Origin: 66-474 sp044464225
GTDB taxonomy: Bacteria > Pseudomonadota > Gammaproteobacteria > Xanthomonadales > Rhodanobacteraceae
Reading direction: 5' to 3'
Length of the DNA stretch: 64,000 nucleotides
Assembly: GCA_044464225.1 (NCBI GenBank)
Contig: JBIQLN010000001.1
Span: 314,772 to 378,771 of the forward strand
The notes under the pieces were generated by a model. That model worked only from the letters and a program-made list of their open reading frames with translations, did not search any database and had not been told where the DNA came from. Below, piece after piece: positions 52,228 through 61,428 of the stretch (position 1 is the stretch's first letter; every line of letters begins with the position of its first letter). A program made the translations under genes and the position numbers.

Positions 52228-53376
52228 TCAAAACGCGACCTGCGCGCGCAGCGCAAAGATGCGGGGATCGATGTCCAGGTCGCCACGGTCGCTGAAGGCG
52301 CGGATATAGTTGGCCTGCAGCTTGAAGTGCTTGCCGAGGTACCAGTTCAGGCCCAGGGTCCAGTCGTGTTCGCGGCCGCCGGTGACGCCTCCGTCGTCGA
52401 GGTCCAGGGTGGAAAAGCGCAGCGCCACTTCCACCGCGCCCCAAGGATTCGCCGGTACCGGATTGGAGAACCCGCTGCCCTTGTAACCATGCGCTTCGCC
52501 GGTCAACAGCCATGCCGCCGTGACGTAACCACCATGGCTCGCGAAGTCCGACATCGCCGGACGATGCATACGCAAGCTCAGGTATTCGCCCTGCAGCAAC
52601 AGCGGACCGCGCAGCCAGCCGGCTTCCACGCCCGCGCGGTCGACGTGATCGACACCTTGCAAGGTGCCCGTGTCGACCAGCCGCACCGGCGCCAGTGCCA
52701 CTTCAGGGCGCGCGCGCACGCGTGCGGTTCCGCTGTCCCTTTCCTCGCGCGACGCGGACACGCCCAGGTGGACGACGACATCATTGCGCTGCACCGGCGT
52801 GAATACCGCGCGACCAGCGATCGTGGTGCCGTCGGCATCGGCGTTCAGATCGCCGCGGGCGAACCACACCGCCTGCAGCAGCCACTTCGAAGCGAAGCCC
52901 TGTTGCCACTCCAGGCCCACGCGGCGTCCCTCGTAGATCGCCTGTTCCGGTAGCGCACGTTCGAGGAACAGCGTTGCACCGGTCGAGGTGTTCCCGTCCT
53001 CCCAGCCGACCGGCGTCTTGAACTGCCCGGCCCGGAAACGCCCGACCGGCGTTTCCACGGCGAGATAGTTGTCCACCCACGCGCGCGCCTGGAAATCGTA
53101 GCCCGCATTCATTTCGAACACACCGCTCTTGTTCACGTAAAGATTGAATTCCTTGCGCCGCCAGTCATGGGCGTCGTCGAAAACCTGAGTGCCATTCGGC
53201 AGCCGGTCGTTGCCGAAATCATTGCTGTCGTACTGCAGCAGCCCCTTGAGGCCGACGTCGACGCCATTCCCGAACGTGTAATGGGTGGGCCAGTCGTCGC
53301 TGGCGTACGCGGTGATCGCGATCGGCGACAACAGCAGTACCAACCATATTCTCGATTTGCGCACGGCTCTCTCCAT
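52228..53376 (-). CDS. Phosphate/oxyanion-selective porin (OprO/OprP-like)
   Basis: A 382-residue outer-membrane beta-barrel. The signal peptide 'LVLLLSPIAITAYA' is followed by alternating hydrophobic/aromatic strands and a terminal Phe ('FALRAQVAF'). 'FRAGQFKTPVGWEDGNTSTGATLFLERALP' in parts is the OprP-type signature. It is downstream of cysA; an in-frame GTG at 53388 overlaps the cysA stop (GTGA) and may be the true start by coupling. Neither start has a clear ribosome-binding site. Position in the sulfate operon suggests it lets sulfate or related anions through the outer membrane. Confidence 0.88.
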   Translation of the reverse strand: MERAVRKSRIWLVLLLSPIAITAYASDDWPTHYTFGNGVDVGLKGLLQYDSNDFGNDRLPNGTQVFDDAHDWRRKEFNLYVNKSGVFEMNAGYDFQARAWVDNYLAVETPVGRFRAGQFKTPVGWEDGNTSTGATLFLERALPEQAIYEGRRVGLEWQQGFASKWLLQAVWFARGDLNADADGTTIAGRAVFTPVQRNDVVVHLGVSASREERDSGTARVRARPEVALAPVRLVDTGTLQGVDHVDRAGVEAGWLRGPLLLQGEYLSLRMHRPAMSDFASHGGYVTAAWLLTGEAHGYKGSGFSNPVPANPWGAVEVALRFSTLDLDDGGVTGGREHDWTLGLNWYLGKHFKLQANYIRAFSDRGDLDIDPRIFALRAQVAF

Positions 53377-53384
53377 GGGACCCG

Positions 53385-54515
53385 TCACGGCCCGGCGGGT
53401 ACGGGCTGCGCGGCCGGTGCCACGGTCCGGGGATCATGGATCAGTGCGACCGCCGGCTCGGTTCCATCGGGAAAGACTGTGGCGTGGCGCGGACGGATCC
53501 GCAAGCAAGCACCTTGATGCCATGCGCCGTGCGGCCGCTCGCCGTCGAAGACGTCCATTTCCAGGACTTGGCCAAGCGCCGTTGCATCCAGTGTCAGATG
53601 CACCGTGCCGCCGGCGCGGAACGCATGGCGCACGCGCACTGCCCAGCCTTCACCTTCGCCCGGTGCGGCGACGACGAGTTGTTCGGGGCGAACGTAGGCA
53701 ATGGCCGAGCCGTGGCGTCCATCCCAGCGATCGGCACCGAGTACCAGGCCTCCGGCCACGAATTTTCCGTTTTCCCAACGCGCGGCGATCCGGTTGGCCC
53801 TGCCGATGAACTCGCAGACGAACGGTGTGGTCGGATCGTGGTAGATGGCCTCGGGGGTGCCGATCTGTTCGATGCGGCCGCGATTCATCACCGCGACGCG
53901 ATCGGCCAATTCCAGTGCCTCTTCCTGGTCGTGGGTGACGAACACCGTCGTCAAGCCGAACTCGTCGTGCAGTTCGCGCAGCCAGCGGCGCAGGTTCACC
54001 CGCACCTGCGCATCGAGGGCGCCGAAGGGTTCGTCGAGCAGCAGCAGGTCCGGTTCCACCGCCAGGGCACGTGCGAGCGCGACACGCTGCCGTTGGCCGC
54101 CGGAAAGCTGCGCCGGATAGCGTTTGGCCATATCCTGCAGTTGCACGCGTTGCAGCAGGCGCTCGACGCGGGCGGCGATCTCGACGCGCTTCGGGCGTCT
54201 CCGCCACGGCCGCACGCGCAGCCCGAACGCCACGTTTTCCGCGACGGTCAGGTGCCGGAACAGGGCGTAGTGCTGGAATACCAGTCCGACCTTGCGACGG
54301 CGCGCATCGACCGCCAGCAAGTCGCGGCCGTCCTGGCGCACGCTGCCGGACTCGGGATAATCGAGCCCCGCCAGGATGCGCAGCAGCGTGGTCTTGCCGG
54401 AGCCTGACGGCCCGAGCAATGCGAGGAATTCACCGGGCGGAATATCCAGGCTGACGTCATCCAGTGCCGGATAGTCGGTGAAGCGGCGGACGAGATGCGA
54501 AAGTTCGAGCGTCAT
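53385..54515 (-). CDS. cysA: Sulfate/thiosulfate ABC transporter ATPase CysA
   Basis: A 376-residue importer ATPase. Walker A 'GPSGSGKTTLLRILAGL' near residue 37, Q-loop 'VFQHYALFRHLTVAENVAFG', signature 'LSGGQRQRVALARALA', Walker B 'LLLLDEPFGALDAQVR' and H-loop 'VTHDQEEAL'. After about residue 240 a TOBE-type domain follows. The family energises sulfate uptake with CysT/CysW. It is 10 bases downstream of cysW, ATG 54515 giving the family start 'MTLELSHLVRRF'. Confidence 0.95.
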   Translation of the reverse strand: MTLELSHLVRRFTDYPALDDVSLDIPPGEFLALLGPSGSGKTTLLRILAGLDYPESGSVRQDGRDLLAVDARRRKVGLVFQHYALFRHLTVAENVAFGLRVRPWRRRPKRVEIAARVERLLQRVQLQDMAKRYPAQLSGGQRQRVALARALAVEPDLLLLDEPFGALDAQVRVNLRRWLRELHDEFGLTTVFVTHDQEEALELADRVAVMNRGRIEQIGTPEAIYHDPTTPFVCEFIGRANRIAARWENGKFVAGGLVLGADRWDGRHGSAIAYVRPEQLVVAAPGEGEGWAVRVRHAFRAGGTVHLTLDATALGQVLEMDVFDGERPHGAWHQGACLRIRPRHATVFPDGTEPAVALIHDPRTVAPAAQPVPAGP

Positions 54516-54525
54516 GCGCGTGTCC

Positions 54526-55389
54526 TCAGCGGCCGGCCGGCGCATGCGCGGCGATCTCGTCGCCGTAGCGCCATTCGAGCAAGGTCTTGATCGCCAACGT
54601 CACGAGTGCCAGCAACGCAAGCAGCGAAGCCACCGCAAATGCGCCGGCGTAGTCGTATTCGTTGTAGCGCATCTCCACCTCCAGCGGCATCGTGGTGGTG
54701 AGGCCCCGGATGTGGCCGGACACCACCGATACCGCCCCGAATTCACCCATCGCGCGGGCGTTGCACAACAGCACGCCGTACAACAATGCCCAGCGGATGT
54801 TCGGCAGCGTCACACGAAAGAACATTTGCCATCCGTTGGCGCCCAGCACCCGCGCCGCTTCCTCGTCTTCGCTTCCCTGCGCCTGCATCAGCGGAATCAG
54901 TTCACGCGCGACGAACGGCGACGTCACGAACACCGAAGCGAGTACCAGCCCCGGCACGGCAAAGATGATCCGGACGCCATGCGCGTCGAGCCAGGGGCCG
55001 AGCCATCCCTGGGCTCCGAACAACAGCACGTAGATCAAACCCGCGATCACCGGCGATACTGCGAAAGGCAGGTCGATCAACGCACCCAGCAAGGCCTTGC
55101 CGGGAAAGGTGAAACGCGCCATCGCCCAGGCAGCGGCGACGCCGAACACGATGTTCAACGGCACCACCATGGCGGCGACCAGCAGCGTCAGGCGGATGGA
55201 TGCCAACGCCTCAGGCTGCGTGATCGCCACGACGAACGTCTGCACGCCCTTGGCGAGCGCTTCGGTGAACACCACTGCCAGCGGCAGCAACAGGAACACC
55301 AGCATGAACGCGACCGCGACCAGGATCAGCAGCGCGCGCTGCAGCCTCCGTGGCCAAATCGACGTGCGTGGCAGCACCACGGCGTTCAT
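54526..55389 (-). CDS. cysW: Sulfate ABC transporter permease CysW
   Basis: A 287-residue permease with six helices. The EAA loop coupling to CysA reads 'EEAARVLGANGWQMFFRVTLPNIRWALLYG', quoted in part, and 'ARAMGEFGAVSVVSGHIRG' is typical of CysW. Translation start ATG 55389 overlaps the cysT stop (ATGG/ATGA-type 4-base overlap), so the permeases are coupled. Confidence 0.94.
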   Translation of the reverse strand: MNAVVLPRTSIWPRRLQRALLILVAVAFMLVFLLLPLAVVFTEALAKGVQTFVVAITQPEALASIRLTLLVAAMVVPLNIVFGVAAAWAMARFTFPGKALLGALIDLPFAVSPVIAGLIYVLLFGAQGWLGPWLDAHGVRIIFAVPGLVLASVFVTSPFVARELIPLMQAQGSEDEEAARVLGANGWQMFFRVTLPNIRWALLYGVLLCNARAMGEFGAVSVVSGHIRGLTTTMPLEVEMRYNEYDYAGAFAVASLLALLALVTLAIKTLLEWRYGDEIAAHAPAGR

Positions 55390-56222
55390 GGCGAGACCTC
55401 CGCCCAGCGCCGGCTCCATCGCTGCAGCAACGACAGCGCCACCAGCATCACGAAGGAAAAGCCCAGCATCACCACGCCCAACGCGGCCGCACCGGCATAG
55501 TCGAACTGTTCCAGTTGCTGCACGATCAGGAGCGGTGCGATCTCCGTGCGCATCGGCATGTTGCCGGCGATGAAAATCACCGACCCGTACTCGCCCACCG
55601 CGCGTGCCAGCGCCAACGCGAACCCGGTGAGCAGCGCCGGGACCAGCACCGGCAGGATCACCCGCGTGAAGGTCTGCGACCGGCGGGCCCCCAGGCTCTC
55701 GGCGGCTTCCTCCATGTCGCGGTCAAGCGATTCCAGCACGGGTTGCAGCGTGCGCACCACGAACGGGAATCCGACGAACACCATCGCGATGCCGACACCG
55801 AGCTGGGTGTAGGCGACCCGCACCCCGAACGCCTCCAGCGCATGCCCCAGCCAGCCATTCGGCGCGTACAGCGCGGTCAGCGCGATGCCGGCGACGGCGG
55901 TGGGCAAGGCGAACGGCAGGTCGACCAGTGCATCCAGCAGGCGCCGCCCGGGAAAGCGGTAGCGCACCAGCACCCATGCGACCAGCAGGCCGAACGCCGC
56001 GTTGATCAAGGATGCCGCCAATGCGCCGCCGAAGCTGAGTTTCAGCGCGGCCTGCGTACGCGGGGTGGCGAGAAGCTGCAAGAGGCCGGCAACACCGATG
56101 CCGGAAGCCTTCCACGCCAGCGCCGCCAGGGGCAGCAGCACGATCAGCCCGAGGAACGCCAGCGTGTAGCCGACGCTGAGCCCGAATCCCGGCAACACTC
56201 GATGATGTTTCGCGAGAGCCAT
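55386..56222 (-). CDS. cysT: Sulfate ABC transporter permease CysT (CysU)
   Basis: A 278-residue permease with six helices, paralogous to CysW. 'GFGLSVGYTLAFLGLIVLLPLAAL' opens it, the EAA loop is 'EEAAESLGARRSQTFTRVILPVLVPALLTG' in part, and 'LARAVGEYGSVIFIAGNMP' is the CysT signature. It follows the binding-protein gene by 37 bases. Confidence 0.94.
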   Translation of the reverse strand: MALAKHHRVLPGFGLSVGYTLAFLGLIVLLPLAALAWKASGIGVAGLLQLLATPRTQAALKLSFGGALAASLINAAFGLLVAWVLVRYRFPGRRLLDALVDLPFALPTAVAGIALTALYAPNGWLGHALEAFGVRVAYTQLGVGIAMVFVGFPFVVRTLQPVLESLDRDMEEAAESLGARRSQTFTRVILPVLVPALLTGFALALARAVGEYGSVIFIAGNMPMRTEIAPLLIVQQLEQFDYAGAAALGVVMLGFSFVMLVALSLLQRWSRRWAEVSP

Positions 56223-56259
56223 GCCGACACCTCGTCAGGGGGTGGGTTCAGCAAGCCGG

Positions 56260-57264
56260 TTACGAACCGGGTCCGATCTGGTCGAATACACCGCCGTCGG
56301 CGAAGAATTTCGCCTGCGCCTTGCGCCAGTCGCCGAACAGTTCCGCGATGGTGAAAGTCTTCACCGGCGGAAACTGGCCGGCGTATTTGCGCGCCGCTTG
56401 CGGCAGGCGCGGACGGTAGAAGTGCTGCGCCCCGATGTCCTGCCCCTGCGGCGTGTACAGGAATTCCAGGTAGGCCTCAGCCACCGCGCGGTTGCCGTTT
56501 TTCGCGACGTTGGCATCCACCACCGCCACCGGCGGCTCGGCCAGGATCGTCATCGAGGGCACCACGATGTCGAAACGATCCTTGCCCAGTTCGCGCTGGG
56601 CCAGGAGCGCCTCGTTTTCCCATGCCAGCAATACGTCACCCATCCCGCGCTGGACGAACGTGTTGGTCGCGCCGCGGGCACCGGTATCGAGCACCGGCAC
56701 GTTCCGGAACAGCGCGTGCACGAACGCGCGGGCCCTGGCTTCGCTGCCGCCCGGCTGCTTCAGCGCATAGCCCCACGCGGCGAGGAAATTCCAGCGCGCT
56801 CCGCCGGAGGTCTTGGGATTCGGCGTGATCACCTGCACGCCCGGCTTGACCAGGTCGGGCCAATCCCGGATTTGCTTCGGATTGCCCTTGCGCACCAGGA
56901 ACACGATGGTCGAGGTGTACGGCGAGGCGTTGTCCGGCAATCGTTGCTGCCAGTTTTTCGCGATCAATCCGCGATCGGCGATGGCGTCGATGTCGTAGGC
57001 CAGGGCGAGGGTCACGACATCGGCCGGCAAACCGTCCGCCACCGAGCGTGCCTGCTTGCCGGAGCCGCCGTGCGACATCCGGACCACCACGTCATCGCCG
57101 TGCTGCGCCTTCCATTGCGCCGCGAACGCGCGGTTGATGTCCTGGTACAGCTCGCGGGTCGGATCGTAGGAAACGTTGAGCAGCGTGACGGTCCTGGCGA
57201 ACGCGTGACCTGCAGCGAACGTGGTGAACAACGCCAGCAGCAACAGGATCTTGTTCTTCTTCAT
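56260..57264 (-). CDS. sbp: Periplasmic sulfate-binding protein
   Basis: A 334-residue substrate-binding protein with a signal peptide (1-23, 'LLLALFTTFAAGHAFA'). The core reads 'LLNVSYDPTRELYQDINRAF', 'RMSHGGSGKQARSVADGLPADVVTLALAYDI' in parts, 'KNWQQRLPDNASPYTSTIVFLVRKGNPK' and 'NPKTSGGARWNFLAAWGYAL', which are the sulfate/thiosulfate-binding motifs of Sbp/CysP. It is the first gene of sbp-cysT-cysW-cysA-porin; a GGAGG site precedes ATG 57264. CysP and Sbp cannot be separated on this evidence. Confidence 0.94.
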   Translation of the reverse strand: MKKNKILLLLALFTTFAAGHAFARTVTLLNVSYDPTRELYQDINRAFAAQWKAQHGDDVVVRMSHGGSGKQARSVADGLPADVVTLALAYDIDAIADRGLIAKNWQQRLPDNASPYTSTIVFLVRKGNPKQIRDWPDLVKPGVQVITPNPKTSGGARWNFLAAWGYALKQPGGSEARARAFVHALFRNVPVLDTGARGATNTFVQRGMGDVLLAWENEALLAQRELGKDRFDIVVPSMTILAEPPVAVVDANVAKNGNRAVAEAYLEFLYTPQGQDIGAQHFYRPRLPQAARKYAGQFPPVKTFTIAELFGDWRKAQAKFFADGGVFDQIGPGS

Positions 57265-57765
57265 GTCTGCCTCCGTGTGTCATCGGTGGAAAATGCGCGT
57301 CTGCGCGTTCCGGTGTTCGATGGAGCGGAACGAGCGTCAGATCGGCACGTTCACCTTCCCTGGTCCGACATGTTGGTCTTCGACTGGCTCCAATGGCTCA
57401 CGGCAAGCTTGCTGCGGGGACAGACACCCGTTTCCGGCGCGCCACGCACGTCGGACGAGATTTCGGAAATGGTCAGGTGCGCCGGTGGCGCGGGGCGTTC
57501 GACAGGCTGGATACGCCGGAAAGGATGGTCCCGGGCTCGTGCCAAAACATCGGCGTGGCGCGGCCCGCAGAAGAACCCGGGGCGGCGGTCGGGTGCTGCA
57601 TCAGGATTTGGCGGGTATCGCGCATGTATTCATCCGGCGGGCGTCCGAGCGTCGGATGCAATGCAACCATGCAGATCGTTAAGCAGATGCTAGCCAATTA
57701 TAGGTTGCAAATTCGCCCGCATTTTGCCCGAAACATGTACGGGGTTGCGCCACCTCGCCCATTGA
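57265..57765. promoter_or_regulatory. Leader/promoter region of the sulfate operon
   Basis: A 501-base gap between dinB and sbp, which are both on the minus strand. A perfect -10 hexamer TATAAT lies on the minus strand at 57697-57702, though I see no good -35 at 16-18 bases; it would make a leader of about 430 bases before sbp, or a separate small transcript. Downstream of it a 65-codon frame (57670-57473, starting ATG GTT GCA) is open but has no family pattern. A nearer promoter for sbp may exist; I could not assign one. Confidence 0.4.
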
Positions 57766-58863
57766 CTACGCAAATCGCTGAAACAGTTCCGCTTGTGCCT
57801 CGAAGCTCTCACGATCGACGAAACCGGCCATGCCGACCCCGACCAGGCGATAGCGGGTGTGTGTCGGCAGGCCCACCCGCGCGCGGAGCGCGCACGCGAT
57901 TTCGGCCAGCACGACTTCCGACGACGGGCGTTCCGCCGGCGTCACGGTACGCGTGAGAATGCGGAAGTCGGAGGTCTTCAATTTCAGCACCACGCTTCGC
58001 GCAATGCGGCCGTGCGGACCTTCGGCCTCGCGCTCGCACGCGGCCCATGTCTTGGCAGCGAGCCGCTCGATGTGCGGCGCGAGTTCGTCGAGGGTCAGGT
58101 CGTGCGCGAGCGTGTCTTCCGATGAAATCTGCAAGGTAGGGCGATCAGGCGTGACCGGCCGTTCGTCGACGCCCAATGACAATTCGTGCAGGCGCCGGCC
58201 ATAGCGGCCGAAGCGTTTTTCCAGGATGTTCGCATCGAACGCACGCAAGTCCGCGACCGACATGACGCCGAGTTCCGCCAATTTGCGTTGCATCACCTTG
58301 CCCACGCCGGGCAGGCGCTCTACCGGCAGCAGAGCCAGGAACGCCAGCACCTCGCGCGGACGCACCACGAACAAGCCGTCGGGTTTGCGGAAGTCCGACG
58401 CGATCTTGGCGAGGAACTTGTTGGGTGCGACGCCCGCGGACGCGGTGAGGTTCGTTTCCTCGCGGATCGCGGCGCGTATCGACTGGGCCACGGCGGTGGC
58501 GGATGACAGCCCGGATTTCGGTTGCGTGACGTCGAGGTAGGCTTCGTCCAGCGAGAGCGGCTCGATCAAGTCGGTGTGGCGCGCGAAAATTTTCCGTACC
58601 TGCCGCGACACTGCCTTGTAACGAACGAAATCCGGCGGCACGAACACGGCGTGCGGGCACAGCCGCTCGGCACGCATTGCCGGCATCGCCGAATGCACGC
58701 CGAACTTCCGGGCCTCGTAGCTCGCCGCACACACCACCGAGCGCGCGCCCTTCCACGCCACCACCACCGGCCGCCCCCGCAATGCGGGGTCGTCGCGCTG
58801 CTCGACCGATGCGTAGAACGCGTCCATGTCGACGTGCACGATCTTGCGGGGCGCGATGGTCAT
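57766..58863 (-). CDS. dinB: DNA polymerase IV (Y family)
   Basis: A 365-residue translesion polymerase. It opens 'IVHVDMDAFYASVEQRDDP' with the first catalytic Asp pair, followed by 'VVCAASYEARKFGVHSAMP', the second catalytic acidic pair in 'SLDEAYLDVT', the thumb 'SAGVAPNKFLAKIASDFRKPDG' and 'LPGVGKVMQRKLAELGV'. A C-terminal little-finger domain ends the protein, without an obvious clamp-binding peptide beyond 'AELFQRFA'. ATG 58863 gives the family start. No LexA box was recognised upstream. Confidence 0.95.
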   Translation of the reverse strand: MTIAPRKIVHVDMDAFYASVEQRDDPALRGRPVVVAWKGARSVVCAASYEARKFGVHSAMPAMRAERLCPHAVFVPPDFVRYKAVSRQVRKIFARHTDLIEPLSLDEAYLDVTQPKSGLSSATAVAQSIRAAIREETNLTASAGVAPNKFLAKIASDFRKPDGLFVVRPREVLAFLALLPVERLPGVGKVMQRKLAELGVMSVADLRAFDANILEKRFGRYGRRLHELSLGVDERPVTPDRPTLQISSEDTLAHDLTLDELAPHIERLAAKTWAACEREAEGPHGRIARSVVLKLKTSDFRILTRTVTPAERPSSEVVLAEIACALRARVGLPTHTRYRLVGVGMAGFVDRESFEAQAELFQRFA

Positions 58864-58903
58864 GATGCGCGCAACACGGGACTTCGATTCCACGCAATCA
58901 CGC

Positions 58904-60196
58904 TCAACGCCAGAACGGAATGGTCCACCCCGGGGAGGGGGATGGATCGCCGCCTGGCGAAGCGTCGGCGATGGCAAGCTCGTGTCTTCCCGCCGCGAGT
59001 CCCCGCACGTCGATCATCGCCACCAGCGCCGGGCGATCGGTCTGCGCATCGCTGCCGGCCTCGTAGCGAAGCCCGGCCACCGGCTTGCCGTCCAGCGTCA
59101 CCGGATGCAAGGCCGCCAGACAGCGCAGCATGGCGCCCGCGCGCGCATCGCCGTCTTCCATCGTCACGGTGCCCGGGCACTGCTGCCGCATCGCCTCCGC
59201 ATCGCGGGCAGGTTGATAAGGCACGATCAACCGGACGTAGTGACCGTCGATTTCGGCGCTCTGGATGAATGGCACCATGCGGCTGCGCAACGGATCGCGC
59301 TGGTCTCCGTAATTCGCGGCATCGATCACACCCGCCGTACCCTTGTCGAAACGAGGGAACAACGCATAGTTGCCGAACCGCTCCGGCGTGCGCATGGCCT
59401 GCTGGCCGAACATGGCGCCGAAAAGGCACAGCGTGATCGCCACCACGGCGATCGCTTGCACCCGCCACCGGCCGTGGTGGCTGGAGAGCACGCCGAGCAC
59501 CCCACCCTTGTTGGCGACCCCGAACCGCGCATAGAAGTTGAATCCTGCCGCGACCAGGCGCCGCAACGGATTGCCCTCGCGCAAACGCGTTCCCCACCTT
59601 CGGTCCAGCAGGCTTATCAGGAACGAAGGTGCCAGCACGACCGCAATGCCGATCAGGAACAGGCTCTCCGCACGCACCTGCCACTGCAACGTCGTGGCAA
59701 TGGCCATGGCCGCCGCGAACAGGCCCACCACCAGCACGGTGAGGACGAGCAGGAGCACCGCGAGTGCAACGCCGGTGGCGAACACGACCGAGGCACGGTT
59801 GTCGGCACGTTCGATCATGGCCGCGAAATCCCCATCGCGGCGTTGCATCACCTCGCGCTCGATGGGCCCCATCCGCAAGCGCTCCCAGCGGATGCCGTCC
59901 GGGTAGACCGAGTGCATGCCGACCAGCGCGATCCAGTAGGCGCGCAGCAGCAGATGCAACGAGAAAGTTGCGGCCAGGATCACCGCCGCGCCCGTGGCGT
60001 AGGAAAACATCATGACCAGCGAGCCGCGCCAGCCTTCCTCGAAGCGCGGCAGCAGGAACATCAGCCGGTCGTTCAACCAGCCCGGCAGCTGCAGCATCGC
60101 GAAGACCGCCACGCCGGAAACCAGCAACTCCACTTCCCACGTCGGAGTGGTGTGTCTCGGCAACGGGTCGGCAGTTTCTGTCCCTGGCTCGCTCAC
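58904..60196 (-). CDS. Uncharacterised multi-pass membrane protein
   Basis: A 430-residue protein with about five or six membrane helices in the first 290 residues (around 27-45, 59-82, 138-165, 170-195 and 260-278) and a soluble, probably periplasmic C-terminal domain of about 150 residues with Cys-containing 'QQCPGTVTMEDGDARAGAMLRC'. A GAGGA site supports a GTG start at 60196. It lies 40 bases upstream of dinB and 85 bases downstream of tatC on the same strand. No family recognised. Confidence 0.75.
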   Translation of the reverse strand: MSEPGTETADPLPRHTTPTWEVELLVSGVAVFAMLQLPGWLNDRLMFLLPRFEEGWRGSLVMMFSYATGAAVILAATFSLHLLLRAYWIALVGMHSVYPDGIRWERLRMGPIEREVMQRRDGDFAAMIERADNRASVVFATGVALAVLLLVLTVLVVGLFAAAMAIATTLQWQVRAESLFLIGIAVVLAPSFLISLLDRRWGTRLREGNPLRRLVAAGFNFYARFGVANKGGVLGVLSSHHGRWRVQAIAVVAITLCLFGAMFGQQAMRTPERFGNYALFPRFDKGTAGVIDAANYGDQRDPLRSRMVPFIQSAEIDGHYVRLIVPYQPARDAEAMRQQCPGTVTMEDGDARAGAMLRCLAALHPVTLDGKPVAGLRYEAGSDAQTDRPALVAMIDVRGLAAGRHELAIADASPGGDPSPSPGWTIPFWR

Positions 60197-60281
60197 GCCG
60201 GCTTCCTCATGGATGGACGGCTGAATGGTAGCCGAGCTGTGCCGCCAGCATGCTGCGGCATGAGGCCACGAGCGACGCCAA

Positions 60282-61067
60282 TCAGTACGGCTGTTCCGCC
60301 GCATCGGGCGCGGGCCTGGCTTTCACCAGCACGCGCACCGCAACGAGGCCAAGCTCGTAAAGGATCACCATGGGAATCAACAGCAGCAGCATCGACGTGA
60401 TGTCGGGCGGCGTGATGACCGCCGCCACCGCCGCCGACGCGACGATCGCATACCGTCGCCAGCTCCTGAGCTTCTGCAGGCTGACCAGCCCCATTGCCGC
60501 CACGATGACCTGCACCACCGGAATTTCGAAGCACAGTCCGAATGCGAAAAACACCAGCATCACGAAATCGAGATAGTGCGTGATATCGGTCATCATCTCG
60601 ACGCCGGCCGGCGTCACCGCCGTGAGGAACCGGAACGCGGCCGGCAACACAAGGAAATAGGCGAACGCGCAACCGCAGTAGAACAGGAGCACCGAGGCCA
60701 CCAGCAGCGGGCGCGCCAGGCGCTTTTCGTGGCGATACAGACCGGGGCTGACGAACGCCCACAACTGGTACACGATCACCGGCATGCTGACGAACAGCGC
60801 GATGTAGAACGCGAGTTTCAGCGGCGTGATGAACGGGCTCGCAACCTGCGTGGCGATCAGGTGCGCGCCGTGCGGCAGGCGTTTGACCAGCGGCTCGGCC
60901 AGCCACGTGTACAACCGGTTCGCGAAGGGAATCAGGCACACCAGCACGACCACCACGCAGGCGATCGCCTTGATCAGGCGCGAACGCAACTCGAGCAGGT
61001 GCGAGAAGATGCCTTGCTCGAGATCGAAGCCCGAATCCTTGCCGGGATCATGTTCAGGCGTCGCCAT
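60282..61067 (-). CDS. tatC: Sec-independent protein translocase TatC
   Basis: A 261-residue six-helix protein, the twin-arginine signal receptor of the Tat system. The N-terminal 'FSHLLELRSRLIKAIACVVVVLV' and 'PLVKRLPHGAHLIATQVASPFITPLKLAFYIALF' (in parts) carry the signal-binding Glu and loops. 'LVASVLLFYCGCAFAYFLVLPAAFRFL' is also typical. ATG 61067 overlaps the tatB stop by 14 bases. It is the last gene of tatABC. Confidence 0.95.
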   Translation of the reverse strand: MATPEHDPGKDSGFDLEQGIFSHLLELRSRLIKAIACVVVVLVCLIPFANRLYTWLAEPLVKRLPHGAHLIATQVASPFITPLKLAFYIALFVSMPVIVYQLWAFVSPGLYRHEKRLARPLLVASVLLFYCGCAFAYFLVLPAAFRFLTAVTPAGVEMMTDITHYLDFVMLVFFAFGLCFEIPVVQVIVAAMGLVSLQKLRSWRRYAIVASAAVAAVITPPDITSMLLLLIPMVILYELGLVAVRVLVKARPAPDAAEQPY

Positions 61068-61410
61068 CGTGCGGCTCCTTGGAAATGGCGGGAGCCTGGC
61101 CTTCCGGCGGATCGGCAGTGTCCGCGACTTCCGCGATGGTCCGGTTCACGGACGCATGTGCGGCATGCATCCCGGCGTCGGCGGCCTTGCGCACCGCGTC
61201 GGCGCGATCCACGGCTTCCTTCGCGGCACGCCGGATCTCTTCGATCTCGAGCTCGCGTTCCACCTCGCTGCGCACACTTTCCCAACCGAGTCGGAGACGG
61301 CGCAGCATCGCGCCGGCCATGCGGGCGGCCTTCGGGAGCTTTTCCGGTCCCAGTACCACCAGCGCAATCACGGCCAGCAGCAACAGCTTCGAAAAGCTGA
61401 GCTCGATCAT
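61054..61410 (-). CDS. tatB: Sec-independent protein translocase TatB
   Basis: A 118-residue TatB: membrane helix at the very N-terminus ('LSFSKLLLLAVIALVVLGPEKLPKAAR' in parts, with the hinge 'GPEKLP') and a long amphipathic, acidic/basic helix (30-85). It forms the substrate-binding complex with TatC. It lies 18 bases after tatA and overlaps tatC. Confidence 0.94.
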   Translation of the reverse strand: MIELSFSKLLLLAVIALVVLGPEKLPKAARMAGAMLRRLRLGWESVRSEVERELEIEEIRRAAKEAVDRADAVRKAADAGMHAAHASVNRTIAEVADTADPPEGQAPAISKEPHDGDA

Positions 61411-61428
61411 CGCGGCACGCCGCTTCGC

